DNA of 6,883 nucleotides from Gemmatimonadales bacterium (GCA_013813675.1 JACCRH010000481.1:1-6883); one strand, 5' to 3'. Numbered from the stretch's first letter, positions 1-6,092 are shown. The notes: generated by a model from the letters alone, not told the origin. Numbers and translations are program-made.

Positions 1-236
1 AGAGCCACCCCGCCCGGCTCCGCGCCTTGAGCGCGGCGTAGCGCCGGCAGAGCGGGTACAGCAGCGCCACGACGCCGAGCCAGACCAGATAGATCACCGG
101 CAGCCCGAAACCGTAGCCCTCGGGCAACCGGAGGAACACGTCGCGCATGGCCGATGCCGGATAACCCTGGGCGGCGCCGGCGGCGACCGCGAGTGCGTAC
201 ACCAGGTAGAGGTGGGTCACATAGAAGAGGAAGGGG
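1..236 (-). pseudogene. C-terminal remnant of a DUF1624/HGSNAT-like membrane acyltransferase, cut by the IS-like unit
   Basis: Reading the minus strand from base 235 to base 1 gives about 78 codons without a stop, beginning PFLFYVTHLYLVYAL and later showing EGYGFGLPVIYLVW and LYPLCRRYAALKARSR. The order of a membrane helix with FYVTH, a GYGF-type loop, a second hydrophobic helix and a final YPLC-R-A-LK basic stretch is what I know from the C-terminus of DUF1624 (heparan-alpha-glucosaminide N-acetyltransferase-like) proteins, which are multi-pass membrane acyltransferases. The gene continues past the window's left edge. Its N-terminal part is absent: the frame runs into the inverted repeat at 237-249 and then a TAA at 248-250. 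The rest is not found to the right of the mobile unit. Codon use is high-GC, like the right end of the window. Family call is from motif memory; the truncation is seen directly. Confidence 0.7.
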
Positions 237-249
237 GTAGTGTCCGGTT
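237..249 (+). repeat. Left terminal inverted repeat of the IS-like unit
   Basis: GTAGTGTCCGGTT, a perfect reverse complement of 815-827. It overlaps the last codon of the transposase remnant (stop at 248-250 on the minus strand), which is common for IS ends. The homology between the two ends fades beyond these 13 bases, although GACT and a GTA-ACA motif recur slightly further in. Confidence 0.8.
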
Positions 250-370
250 ATGACTGTAACAGAGTCTCGGGGTCCATTTTGGCCACGATGTCGTCTACCG
301 GCCATACTCGGTCGGTCAGGCCAGCGGCCATAGCCGGGGTGGTCTTTACCCCGGCTTCTTTGGTAAGCGT
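248..370 (-). pseudogene. Transposase C-terminal fragment (40 codons)
   Basis: The minus strand reads TLTKEAGVKTTPAMAAGLTD and then RVWPVDDIVAKMDPETLLQS before a TAA at 248-250. The core TPAMAAGLTDRVW followed by an acidic DDIV stretch is a tail I recognise from IS-type DDE transposases (IS1-like annotated proteins in many soil bacteria); I cannot settle the family. Everything upstream, including any catalytic residues, is missing. The frame is immediately preceded by the TAG stop of the TauE/SafE gene, in the same reading frame. It therefore cannot be expressed except by readthrough, and is a fossil that only marks the right-to-left end of the IS. Confidence 0.75.
332..356. repeat. Nine-base-pair GC-rich hairpin in the transposase remnant
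   Basis: AGCCGGGGT (332-340) and ACCCCGGCT (348-356) are perfect complements around a 7-base loop. It lies 15 bases beyond the stop of the TauE/SafE gene on that gene's transcript, so it could protect or terminate the mRNA, but there is no U-tract on the minus strand. On the plus strand the stem is followed by TCTTTGG, a weak T-rich tail that could act against transcription entering from the left. It sits in conserved transposase codons, so it may be incidental. Confidence 0.4.
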
Positions 371-727
371 CTAGCTCCGGTGGCCCCAGATCATGTGCAG
401 TGACACGGCGAACAGGAAGACCCCGAACACCCGGCGCAATGTGTCTGCGGGCATCCTGGTGGCTCCCAGCGCCCCAATGGATGCGCCGAAGAAGAACCCG
501 AGCGCGATCAGTCCGGCGACCTTGAAGTCCACATGGCCCGCATGGTAGTAGCGGAGCGCGGCCAGGAGTCCGATGGGCGGTAGGAGGACGGCGAGGGCCG
601 TACCTTGGGCCTGATGCTGAGAGAAACCGAACAGATAGATCAGGGCTGGTATGAAGATTTCCCCACCGCCGACGCCGAACAGCCCGCCCACGATCCCGGT
701 CAGGAAACCGACCAACACAAAGGCCAT
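371..727 (-). CDS. Half-size TauE/SafE family permease (DUF81), 118 aa
   Basis: Predicted inner-membrane permease of the TauE/SafE family, whose members are linked to export of sulfite, sulfoacetate and other organic anions. The protein has about four hydrophobic segments: residues 2-18, 24-35, 42-58 and 68-88, with a last one near 98-113. The family hallmark G-rich motif GIVGGLFGVGGGE is at residues 11-23, followed by PAL and by GTALAVLLPP. A second glycine-rich turn, GASIGALGA, is at 81-89. Full-length members have two such repeats (about 240-260 aa); this protein has one, so it would have to work as a dimer. One-repeat members do occur in the family. I chose the ATG at 725-727 because GGGGG lies just before it and the hydrophobic stretch starts at once; an upstream GTG at 779-781 would add 18 polar residues. 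It ends at the transposase remnant. The substrate cannot be predicted. Confidence 0.8.
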   Translation of the reverse strand: MAFVLVGFLTGIVGGLFGVGGGEIFIPALIYLFGFSQHQAQGTALAVLLPPIGLLAALRYYHAGHVDFKVAGLIALGFFFGASIGALGATRMPADTLRRVFGVFLFAVSLHMIWGHRS

Positions 728-730
728 CTC

Positions 731-774
731 GCCCCCAGGTGAGAGATGCCGTAAGATGGCATCCACCTGGGGGC
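731..774. promoter_or_regulatory. Interrupted palindrome over the TauE/SafE ribosome binding site
   Basis: GCCCCCAGGTG (731-741) is a perfect reverse complement of CACCTGGGGGC (764-774). Inside these arms GATGCC (745-750) pairs with GGCATC (758-763), leaving a 7-base loop and a 3-base bulge on one side. In the minus-strand transcript the arm nearest the gene is CACCTGGGGGC, and it ends three bases before the ATG at 725-727. The G-rich stretch that would serve as Shine-Dalgarno is therefore inside the stem. It could be a translation-limiting hairpin or a DNA operator for a dimeric regulator. The pairing is seen; the function is inferred. Confidence 0.65.
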
Positions 775-814
775 GTCGCACCTAGGGCCTACTGACCCCC
801 TTGTACCAAGTCCA

Positions 815-827
815 AACCGGACACTAC
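815..827 (-). repeat. Right terminal inverted repeat of the IS-like unit
   Basis: AACCGGACACTAC, the perfect reverse complement of 237-249. Beyond it the DNA changes to the promoter region of the AfsR-like gene with no duplicated target bases. Confidence 0.8.
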
Positions 828-924
828 CGACTGTCTCAGGAGAATGAAATACCGTCTTCCAGAGTATTCCACTGTGGGCAGATTACGAATCGTCAACAGC
901 GCTGGGGTAGTTTCAAGGCTTCGG

Positions 925-953
925 TTGACGGTATCTTGTTGGCGCTCCATAAT
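925..953 (+). promoter_or_regulatory. Sigma70-type promoter of the AfsR-like gene
   Basis: TTGACG (925-930) and CATAAT (948-953) each match the -35 and -10 consensus at five of six positions and are separated by exactly 17 bases. Transcription would start near 960, giving a leader of about 23 bases to the ATG at 983. The -35 box lies in small inverted repeats: CGTCAAC at 891-897 pairs with GTTGACG at 924-930, and ATACCGTC at 849-856 pairs with GACGGTAT at 927-934. These could be an operator, but 7-8 bp arms are near chance level. Confidence 0.6.
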
Positions 954-982
954 CTCAATGACATCTTGTTCTCGAGGGCTCC

Positions 983-3900
983 ATGGAGGCCCGGCCGTAT
1001 CTCCGCTGTTTGGGGCAGCCCACCTTGCTCTCTCCGCTAGGAGAGCCGATCCGCTTCCGCACGAAGAAACACCTCGCGCTCGTGGTTTATCTCGCAGTCG
1101 AAGCACGCCAACCTCATCGGCGCGACCGATTGGCTGAACTTTTTTGGCCAAACGTGCCGACACCCGAAGCACGACACTCTCTCGCGACTGCACTCTCGAT
1201 ATTACGACCGCGATTAGGACCAGGTGGGATTGACTCAAGCAGAGACCATGTACGTCTGACGCCGGGACGGCTTGATCTTGATCTTGACCGGCTACTGTCC
1301 GGAGAAATTCTTGGCAATGCTGTTGAGAAACCACTCGAGATCGGGGGATTTCTTGAAGGGTTTGAAATTGCTGACTCGGGAGAATTCACCCTTTGGAAGG
1401 ATCGGGAACAGGCCCGGCTACTTCCCAAGATAATGAGTGCCTTCACACTCCTAATAGACAACTGCCGTCGGCATGGTGACACCAGACAAATCGACTATCT
1501 GGCTGGCCGGATGCTACTTCTCGATGAGCTTTGTGAGGACGCGATTCGCGCTAGGATGGAATCATTAACCTTTGCAGGTGATCGGCTGGCCGCTCTTAGA
1601 ATCTACGAAGACTGGCGAGACAAGCTTGCCCATGAACTCCACGCCGCGCCCTCGGAACAGCTAGAAAGCATGGCTGCGAGTCTCCGCGCACGAGGCTGGG
1701 AAAGAACACCGCTCTCTGAAATACCGGCAACCCCATTTGATCAACGGCGCGGTCGAGCTTTCATCGGCCGCGCTTCAGAGTATCGCATTCTCTACGAGGC
1801 TTGGGAAAACGTTCGCAATCATCGTCCAGGCCACATTATGGTCCTTGGGGATTCAGGCATAGGAAAAACGACTATCGTCGATCGCCTCACCACCGCTGCC
1901 AGTCTTGAAGGTGCAGTGATCAGCCGCGTGCAATGCTACGACCTTGAGAAAGACATTCCTTATGCTGCGGTGGCAGGCCTTGTGTCAGGTCTGTTGTCGA
2001 GACCAGAGGTAATGGGCACGCCGCCTGAGGCGTTGGCAGGACTGGCGCGCTCAGTGCCTCAAGTCAGACAAAAATTCCCATCGCTACCGGAGGCGCGAGA
2101 AGTTCAAGGAGAGACGGCACGCATCGAGCTTACAGAGTCATTCCAGCAGTTACTTGAGGCACTGACCGAGGAAATAGCTGTAGTCCTCGTTGTTGATGAT
2201 TTTCACTTCGCGGACGATGCTAGTCTCGCTGTCTTGCATCTACTAGTAAGGCGCGTTAGTGGACAACCTATCATGGTGATCTTGATCGCACGACCTGGGG
2301 AATTGGCACCGGGGGGGCAGGCCGCCCGCCTTCGCGAGGCGAACTCTAGGCTCGAGATTCGCGAACTCGAGCTACTTCCACTCAGCGAGGAGGGTAGTTC
2401 TGAACTCATCACTTGCCTCGCCGCCGCAGGAGGTGTCGAGCTCACACCTTCAGTAAGACGGATGTTAGTTGAAGCTGCAGGTGGGTTTCCAATGGTCCTT
2501 GAACTCCTACTCCAGGATTGGCGGACGCACGGGGACAAGGCGCTTTCCCTGGCTCTCGAAGCAATGACCACCGAACTGGGCAGCGGGCCAGCTCACATTG
2601 CCGCATACCGGCAGCTCCTGAATAGCATCCTGAAGACTGTCGACCCCGTGACAAGGAACGTACTGCAGCTCGCATCGCTTCTCGGTCGTCGTTTGAATGA
2701 CCTTGGGATGTACGGATTGGTGAACCTAAGCCTTGGTCAGACCATGTCCGGTCTAGCTCAATTAGCCGAGCTCAGAGTACTCAGAGACGACGCGAGAGGC
2801 CTGGAGTTTATCAACGAATTGATCCGAGCACAGGTCTACGCATCTGTACCGTCATCGGTCAGGAAAGCCCTTCACGGGGCCGTGGCCGATCGCCTGCTCG
2901 CCAACGACCCTTTAATGCCGCTTGCCTCTGGGCTTGAAGTCGCTTGGCACTGCGTTCGTGCCGGCCGACAAAGTGAGGCCGTTCCACATCTGATGCGTGG
3001 AGCAAAGCAAGCAATGCGGCAGGGAGCTCCGCATGTAGCTGAGAGAGCACTAGAGAGCGCCCTTCCCAGCTTGGAAGGTATCGAGCGCTCCGAGGCCTAT
3101 TTGCTTCTGATAGAGTCGTTGCAGGAGCAGGGTCGGTGGCGCGAGTCTCTCGACCGACTCGCTCTTATGCCTACCGAAGGGCAGCGAGATGCTCTGTGCA
3201 TGTCTGTGGTACTAGATGCCTCCGCAAGGATGAATCTGGGAGCCGCCTTTTCAGCGGAAGCACGCGAGCGGATACCAGACCTGCTGGCGGTTATCTGTGA
3301 AAGCTCTTCGGAAAGCGTTCGTGTGCGGGCAGCGAGAGTCGTCGCGTACATTGCTCTGCACGACTGGAACAAGCAAGTGGCACAACAACTCCTGGAGCTG
3401 ATCAATACCGTAAATGCCGATGCACTTGATGAGGATGCAAAGGGCGAGCTCGCGTTGACCCGAGGCCTATTGCTGTATTTGGCGGGCAATACCTCAGCCA
3501 GCCGTGGGGAGGTGGATTCAATGACAAGCGACTTGCAGCGACGCGGTACTGCGAACCTTGTGGCGGTCCAGCTCTTCGTCGGCCTAGGCACCTTGCAAGC
3601 ACGCCAGGGATCCTACGAGCTGGCCGTTGGTGACTATCAACAAGCCTTGAAAATGGCCATTCGACTGGGCAACGACACCATGATTGCTACAATCATGGGT
3701 AATTTGAGTGTTTGCCTTGGGCGGCTTGGCTTCTACGAGGAGCAGTTGAAAGTAAGTTCAAGCGCGCCTCAGCCTTGGGGGGTGGAGTTTGGAGGATTCA
3801 TTGAAATCCAGCTTGCATACTGTCAAGCCCTTGCACACGCCATGCGCGGTTCTTGGGAGAAAACCGCATCAGTCATACAGAAGTTGGACGAACGAGCATG

Positions 3901-4306
3901 CATTACCTTGCCACTGTGGGTAGCTCAGGCGTGGGCTTTATGGAAGGCGGACTTACTGCTGTTGAGCGGCAACAAGGTGGGCGCGTATGAGTCAGCAGAT
4001 CGAGCCATGCAGCTGGGGGACTTTAGGCTATTGTCACCTGGGTTTGCCGGTCCATTCGCGCGATGGGTTGGACAGATGGGCCGCGCCGGGCACTGCCTTG
4101 CAGAAGCAGCCGTGTGTATCGAGAGACTTCTAGAGGACGTGGAACAGTACGATGCGTTGGACCACGGCGAGATTTTGTGCTCTTCATTGATGCTCGATAC
4201 ACGGTCAGAAATAGCGGCGAGGCGGGGTGCTAGACTCGCTGAGATACTCCTCCAGCTTCCACCCGCCACAATAGATCAGCTCAGGCGACTAGAGGCCCTA
4301 CCATAG
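983..4306 (+). CDS. AfsR/SARP-like regulator: winged helix, BTAD, P-loop ATPase and TPR (1107 aa)
   Basis: Predicted cytoplasmic transcriptional activator of the STAND/AfsR type. Residues about 1-95 form the OmpR-like winged helix (PEARHSLATALSILRPRLG resembles the recognition part). Residues about 96-237 are the all-helical BTAD domain with EDAIRARM, LAALRIYEDW and LHAAPSEQLES. A predicted AAA_16-type ATPase starts at FIGR (260-263), with Walker A GDSGIGKT at 289-296 and Walker B VVLVVDDFHFADDAS at 400-413. Residues about 640-1100 are helical repeats, with the clearest TPR unit near 860-925 (GTLQARQGSYELAVGDYQQAL). This class binds NTP and is usually held inactive until the TPR end senses a ligand or partner. 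The start is supported by GAGGG at 974-978, four bases before the ATG. No target genes of a biosynthetic cluster are visible. It ends two bases from the facing HD-GYP gene, suggesting the two are a pair. Base composition is much lower in GC than at the window ends. Confidence 0.9.
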   Translation: MEARPYLRCLGQPTLLSPLGEPIRFRTKKHLALVVYLAVEARQPHRRDRLAELFWPNVPTPEARHSLATALSILRPRLGPGGIDSSRDHVRLTPGRLDLDLDRLLSGEILGNAVEKPLEIGGFLEGFEIADSGEFTLWKDREQARLLPKIMSAFTLLIDNCRRHGDTRQIDYLAGRMLLLDELCEDAIRARMESLTFAGDRLAALRIYEDWRDKLAHELHAAPSEQLESMAASLRARGWERTPLSEIPATPFDQRRGRAFIGRASEYRILYEAWENVRNHRPGHIMVLGDSGIGKTTIVDRLTTAASLEGAVISRVQCYDLEKDIPYAAVAGLVSGLLSRPEVMGTPPEALAGLARSVPQVRQKFPSLPEAREVQGETARIELTESFQQLLEALTEEIAVVLVVDDFHFADDASLAVLHLLVRRVSGQPIMVILIARPGELAPGGQAARLREANSRLEIRELELLPLSEEGSSELITCLAAAGGVELTPSVRRMLVEAAGGFPMVLELLLQDWRTHGDKALSLALEAMTTELGSGPAHIAAYRQLLNSILKTVDPVTRNVLQLASLLGRRLNDLGMYGLVNLSLGQTMSGLAQLAELRVLRDDARGLEFINELIRAQVYASVPSSVRKALHGAVADRLLANDPLMPLASGLEVAWHCVRAGRQSEAVPHLMRGAKQAMRQGAPHVAERALESALPSLEGIERSEAYLLLIESLQEQGRWRESLDRLALMPTEGQRDALCMSVVLDASARMNLGAAFSAEARERIPDLLAVICESSSESVRVRAARVVAYIALHDWNKQVAQQLLELINTVNADALDEDAKGELALTRGLLLYLAGNTSASRGEVDSMTSDLQRRGTANLVAVQLFVGLGTLQARQGSYELAVGDYQQALKMAIRLGNDTMIATIMGNLSVCLGRLGFYEEQLKVSSSAPQPWGVEFGGFIEIQLAYCQALAHAMRGSWEKTASVIQKLDERACITLPLWVAQAWALWKADLLLLSGNKVGAYESADRAMQLGDFRLLSPGFAGPFARWVGQMGRAGHCLAEAAVCIERLLEDVEQYDALDHGEILCSSLMLDTRSEIAARRGARLAEILLQLPPATIDQLRRLEALP

Positions 4307-4308
4307 TC

Positions 4309-5706
4309 TTAGGCGCCGCGGATCTTCCACAAGGCCCCGGCTGGCCAACTAACGCGACGTGATCTGCCCGGCATAACCTCGCGATGCTCCAACTCGGCGC
4401 TCGGACCAGCAATGAGACGGCGGACACCGACCGAAGAGACAACTACCTCGACCAAGTCGGCATCAAATTGGGTGCCTTTACACTTCTGCAACTCGGCAAT
4501 GACAATTTCTAGAGGGAGGCGCTTCCGGTAGGGACGATCAGTAGTCATCGCGTCGATCGTATCGGAAATGAGGATAATCCGCGACCCCAAAGGGATGTTC
4601 TTGCCGCTCAGGCCTACAGGATAACCTTCACCATCCCACCTCTCATGGTGATGGCGGACCGAGTCCTGGATGAAACCTTTAAACTTCGAGATGATCCCCA
4701 CCAGTTCCGCACTCTTAGCGGAGTGAGTCTGCATCAAAGCAGTTTCCTCTGGTGTGAGCCGTCCCTCCTTTCGCAAAAGTGGGGCGAACTCCTCGTGGAT
4801 CTTACCAACGTCGTGCAATAGGGCTGCGGTCTCAATTTGTTCAACCTCCCGAGCTGGCAGGCCGAGCTCCACAGCAATGGTTCGAGAAAGCTCACTTACA
4901 CGAACAGAATGGCCAGAAGTATATGGGTCGCGGGCCTCTATTGCCTTCACCATGACCTGGAGAAGTTCCTGACCGCTATCCTGCAACTGGTGATACAACC
5001 CATAAATATGTCGAACAGCGATGATCGGAAGGATGACCCCGATAAGGCCAATCGAACCGAAGCCTAGCCAGTGGTCGAATCTCGTGTAGAGCCATGCCAC
5101 CAGCACCGCGATTGCGCTCGCGCCCAAATCGTACCCTAGTACGCCACGAGTGTTAAGGTTCCACACTTCGCGGAATGCCCGATCCGAGCTCAGCGCCACG
5201 GCACTGCTTACAGAGATGGAATTAACAAGGAAGTAGACAGTTGCGAAGAGGAAGAACAGTCCGAGATCTCGCTGCACTGCAGCTGAGGAAAGTGCCCCAT
5301 CAACACTCAGGTACGCGGGGGGAAGCTCTCCGCCCGCGAGGATGTACGCTGAGACAGCCAAAGATACCGATAAGATTCGCTGAGAAACATTGAACGCGAT
5401 CTTAAGTGAGGAGTTTGCTCGTGACAGTTCACCAAGGAAGGTCGAAACCCCCGCCACAACACCCGCCCAAAACCCACCGAAAAGCAGCGCTGCCGCCAAG
5501 TGCATGACAAACGAGGTCGACCCTCTAGCAGCAACTCTTAACCGTGTTGTAGTTAGACCTTCGAGGAGGGTGGCCACGAAAAGGAAAGTGCCGAGCGGCC
5601 ACCATCCAGGGAAAGGCGACCGCAGAGAGTAAGCGGCACCAGCGGCAAGGCAAGCTGCGCTAGCCACACCGCCGACGAGAAGATGGATTCTCGCTTCACG
5701 TGACAT
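4309..5706 (-). CDS. Membrane-anchored HD-GYP phosphodiesterase (465 aa)
   Basis: Predicted inner-membrane enzyme that breaks down cyclic di-GMP or a related dinucleotide. Residues about 8-230 hold several hydrophobic segments, probably six or seven helices, forming an unrecognised membrane sensor part. The HD-GYP domain follows at about 240-430. Metal-binding and signature residues are present: SGHSVRV with H266, LLHDVGKI with H298-D299 and K302, H328 in TSHS-like context QTHSA, HHHERWDGEGYP at 352-363, IPLGSRI at 371-377, and SDTIDAMTTDRPYR at 381-394. The stretch after HDVGKI reads HEEFAPLLRKEG, not the usual GIPD/VPE type, and is one residue longer. All catalytic residues look intact, so activity is likely. 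No Shine-Dalgarno precedes the ATG at 5704-5706; translation may depend on the small ORF that ends 39 bases upstream. The last 35 residues are basic and of unknown role. Confidence 0.9.
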   Translation of the reverse strand: MSREARIHLLVGGVASAACLAAGAAYSLRSPFPGWWPLGTFLFVATLLEGLTTTRLRVAARGSTSFVMHLAAALLFGGFWAGVVAGVSTFLGELSRANSSLKIAFNVSQRILSVSLAVSAYILAGGELPPAYLSVDGALSSAAVQRDLGLFFLFATVYFLVNSISVSSAVALSSDRAFREVWNLNTRGVLGYDLGASAIAVLVAWLYTRFDHWLGFGSIGLIGVILPIIAVRHIYGLYHQLQDSGQELLQVMVKAIEARDPYTSGHSVRVSELSRTIAVELGLPAREVEQIETAALLHDVGKIHEEFAPLLRKEGRLTPEETALMQTHSAKSAELVGIISKFKGFIQDSVRHHHERWDGEGYPVGLSGKNIPLGSRIILISDTIDAMTTDRPYRKRLPLEIVIAELQKCKGTQFDADLVEVVVSSVGVRRLIAGPSAELEHREVMPGRSRRVSWPAGALWKIRGA

Positions 5707-5745
5707 AGGCTGCAGGGTAGTGGATCCCGGCCCAACTGCTAATGA

Positions 5746-5829
5746 CTACTGCCAGGTCTGTCCTTCGCTCTTACCAAACAAACCAGCAAGAGCCGTGGCA
5801 AAAGTCGCGAGCCAGCTGATCTTCAACAT
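5746..5829 (-). CDS. Small hydrophobic peptide, 27 aa, upstream of the HD-GYP gene
   Basis: A short gene that I do not recognise. It opens with MLKISW, has a hydrophobic core at residues 4-18 rich in A, L, T and F, and ends with GKSEGQTWQ. It is preceded by GGGGGTGA (5835-5842 on the minus strand), seven of eight matches to the ideal GGAGGTGA, exactly five bases before the ATG at 5827-5829. This is the best ribosome binding site in the window. An in-frame ATG at 5854-5856 would give 36 residues but lacks a comparable site. It ends 39 bases before the HD-GYP start on the same strand, so the two are probably co-transcribed. It could be a one-helix membrane partner of the HD-GYP sensor part, a precursor of a secreted signal peptide, or a leader peptide that controls translation downstream. 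The ORF and its site are seen; the roles are inferred. Confidence 0.5.
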   Translation of the reverse strand: MLKISWLATFATALAGLFGKSEGQTWQ

Positions 5830-5834
5830 GAGCG

Positions 5835-5842
5835 TCACCCCC
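5835..5842 (-). promoter_or_regulatory. Strong Shine-Dalgarno site of the small peptide ORF
   Basis: GGGGGTGA on the minus strand, with CGCTC between it and the ATG at 5827-5829. It decides the start of the 27-aa ORF over the in-frame upstream ATG at 5854-5856. The HD-GYP gene has no such site of its own. Confidence 0.55.
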
Positions 5843-5851
5843 GTATGAGAA

Positions 5852-5857
5852 AGCATA
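5852..5857 (-). promoter_or_regulatory. Possible -10 element for the small ORF and HD-GYP gene
   Basis: TATGCT on the minus strand matches TATAAT at four of six positions including the key second A and last T. There is no recognisable -35 box 16-18 bases upstream, which would suit a promoter that needs an activator. It is weak evidence on its own. Confidence 0.25.
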
Positions 5858-5897
5858 AACTCGGGAAGTGGCGAGCCTCGCTACGGCCGCCAGACGC

Positions 5898-5929
5898 TCC
5901 GCTCTATCAGTAGTCCGCTAGTCTCCGCT
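5898..5929 (-). repeat. Three AGCGGA direct repeats upstream of the small ORF
   Basis: On the minus strand AGCGGA occurs at 5924-5929, 5914-5919 and 5898-5903, that is with starts 10 and 16 bases apart. SARP-type activators bind short direct repeats about one helical turn apart, usually close to the -10 box. These repeats end about 40 bases before the best -10 candidate, so the match to that model is partial. They may be the binding site of the AfsR-like protein encoded opposite, or chance. Confidence 0.35.
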
Positions 5930-6092
5930 GTGCTCGTCGTGCAACAGTACTGCAGAGACCGGGATCCCCTAACCTTGTGTCCTTTCCGTGATGGGTTGGC
6001 CTGCCGACTCCCCCACAAACCGCCCCTAACTTTTCCAGTATCGGTCCAGATACGCGGATGCGTAAGACCACTCCCCTACCCGTCTCCGATGG
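5930..6092. other. Intergenic stretch with no gene seen
   Basis: This stretch joins the lower-GC central block to the high-GC right end; the change in composition appears near 6060. I see no tRNA, no credible ORF and no terminator with a T-run. A small stem, GTATC (6038-6042) with GATAC (6049-6053), has only five pairs. Neither IS end motif recurs here, so the right border of the accessory block is unmarked. Confidence 0.5.

Larger units (their letters stand above)
237..827. mobile_element. IS-like unit with 13-bp terminal inverted repeats carrying a TauE/SafE gene in place of most of the transposase
   Basis: The ends GTAGTGTCCGGTT (237-249) and AACCGGACACTAC (815-827) are perfect reverse complements. 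Between them on the minus strand lie a short leader, a palindrome, an intact TauE/SafE gene (371-727) and the last 40 codons of a transposase (248-370). The layout fits a non-autonomous cassette in which a passenger gene replaced the body of the transposase while both ends survived. Such a unit would need a transposase supplied from elsewhere. No target-site duplication is visible: the left flank reads AAGGGG and the right flank CGACTG, and neither the DUF1624 gene nor any other gene is resumed on the right side, so the unit has taken part in a deletion or rearrangement after insertion. The IS family is uncertain. Confidence 0.7.

Noticed and set aside
363..369. GTAAGCG, resembling the end of IS66-family elements
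   Set aside because: It is seven bases in transposase-tail DNA with no partner repeat; the true ends are at 237 and 827.
849..934. Inverted repeats around the regulator promoter as an operator
   Set aside because: The arms are 7-8 bases and widely spaced, near what chance gives; noted in the promoter entry only.
789..1334. 181-codon open frame on the minus strand across the regulator's promoter and start
   Set aside because: It lies antisense to the winged-helix coding region, has no ribosome binding site or recognisable motif, and reads as low-complexity composition.
4289..4317. Possible terminator hairpin across the two convergent stops
   Set aside because: It has only about six pairs with a bulge and an 11-base loop, and no T-run on either strand.
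5722..5967. Inverted repeat GGATCCCGG (5722-5730) and CCGGGATCC (5959-5967) flanking the small ORF
   Set aside because: The core GGATCC is itself palindromic, leaving little extra match; it does not extend and there is no transposase.
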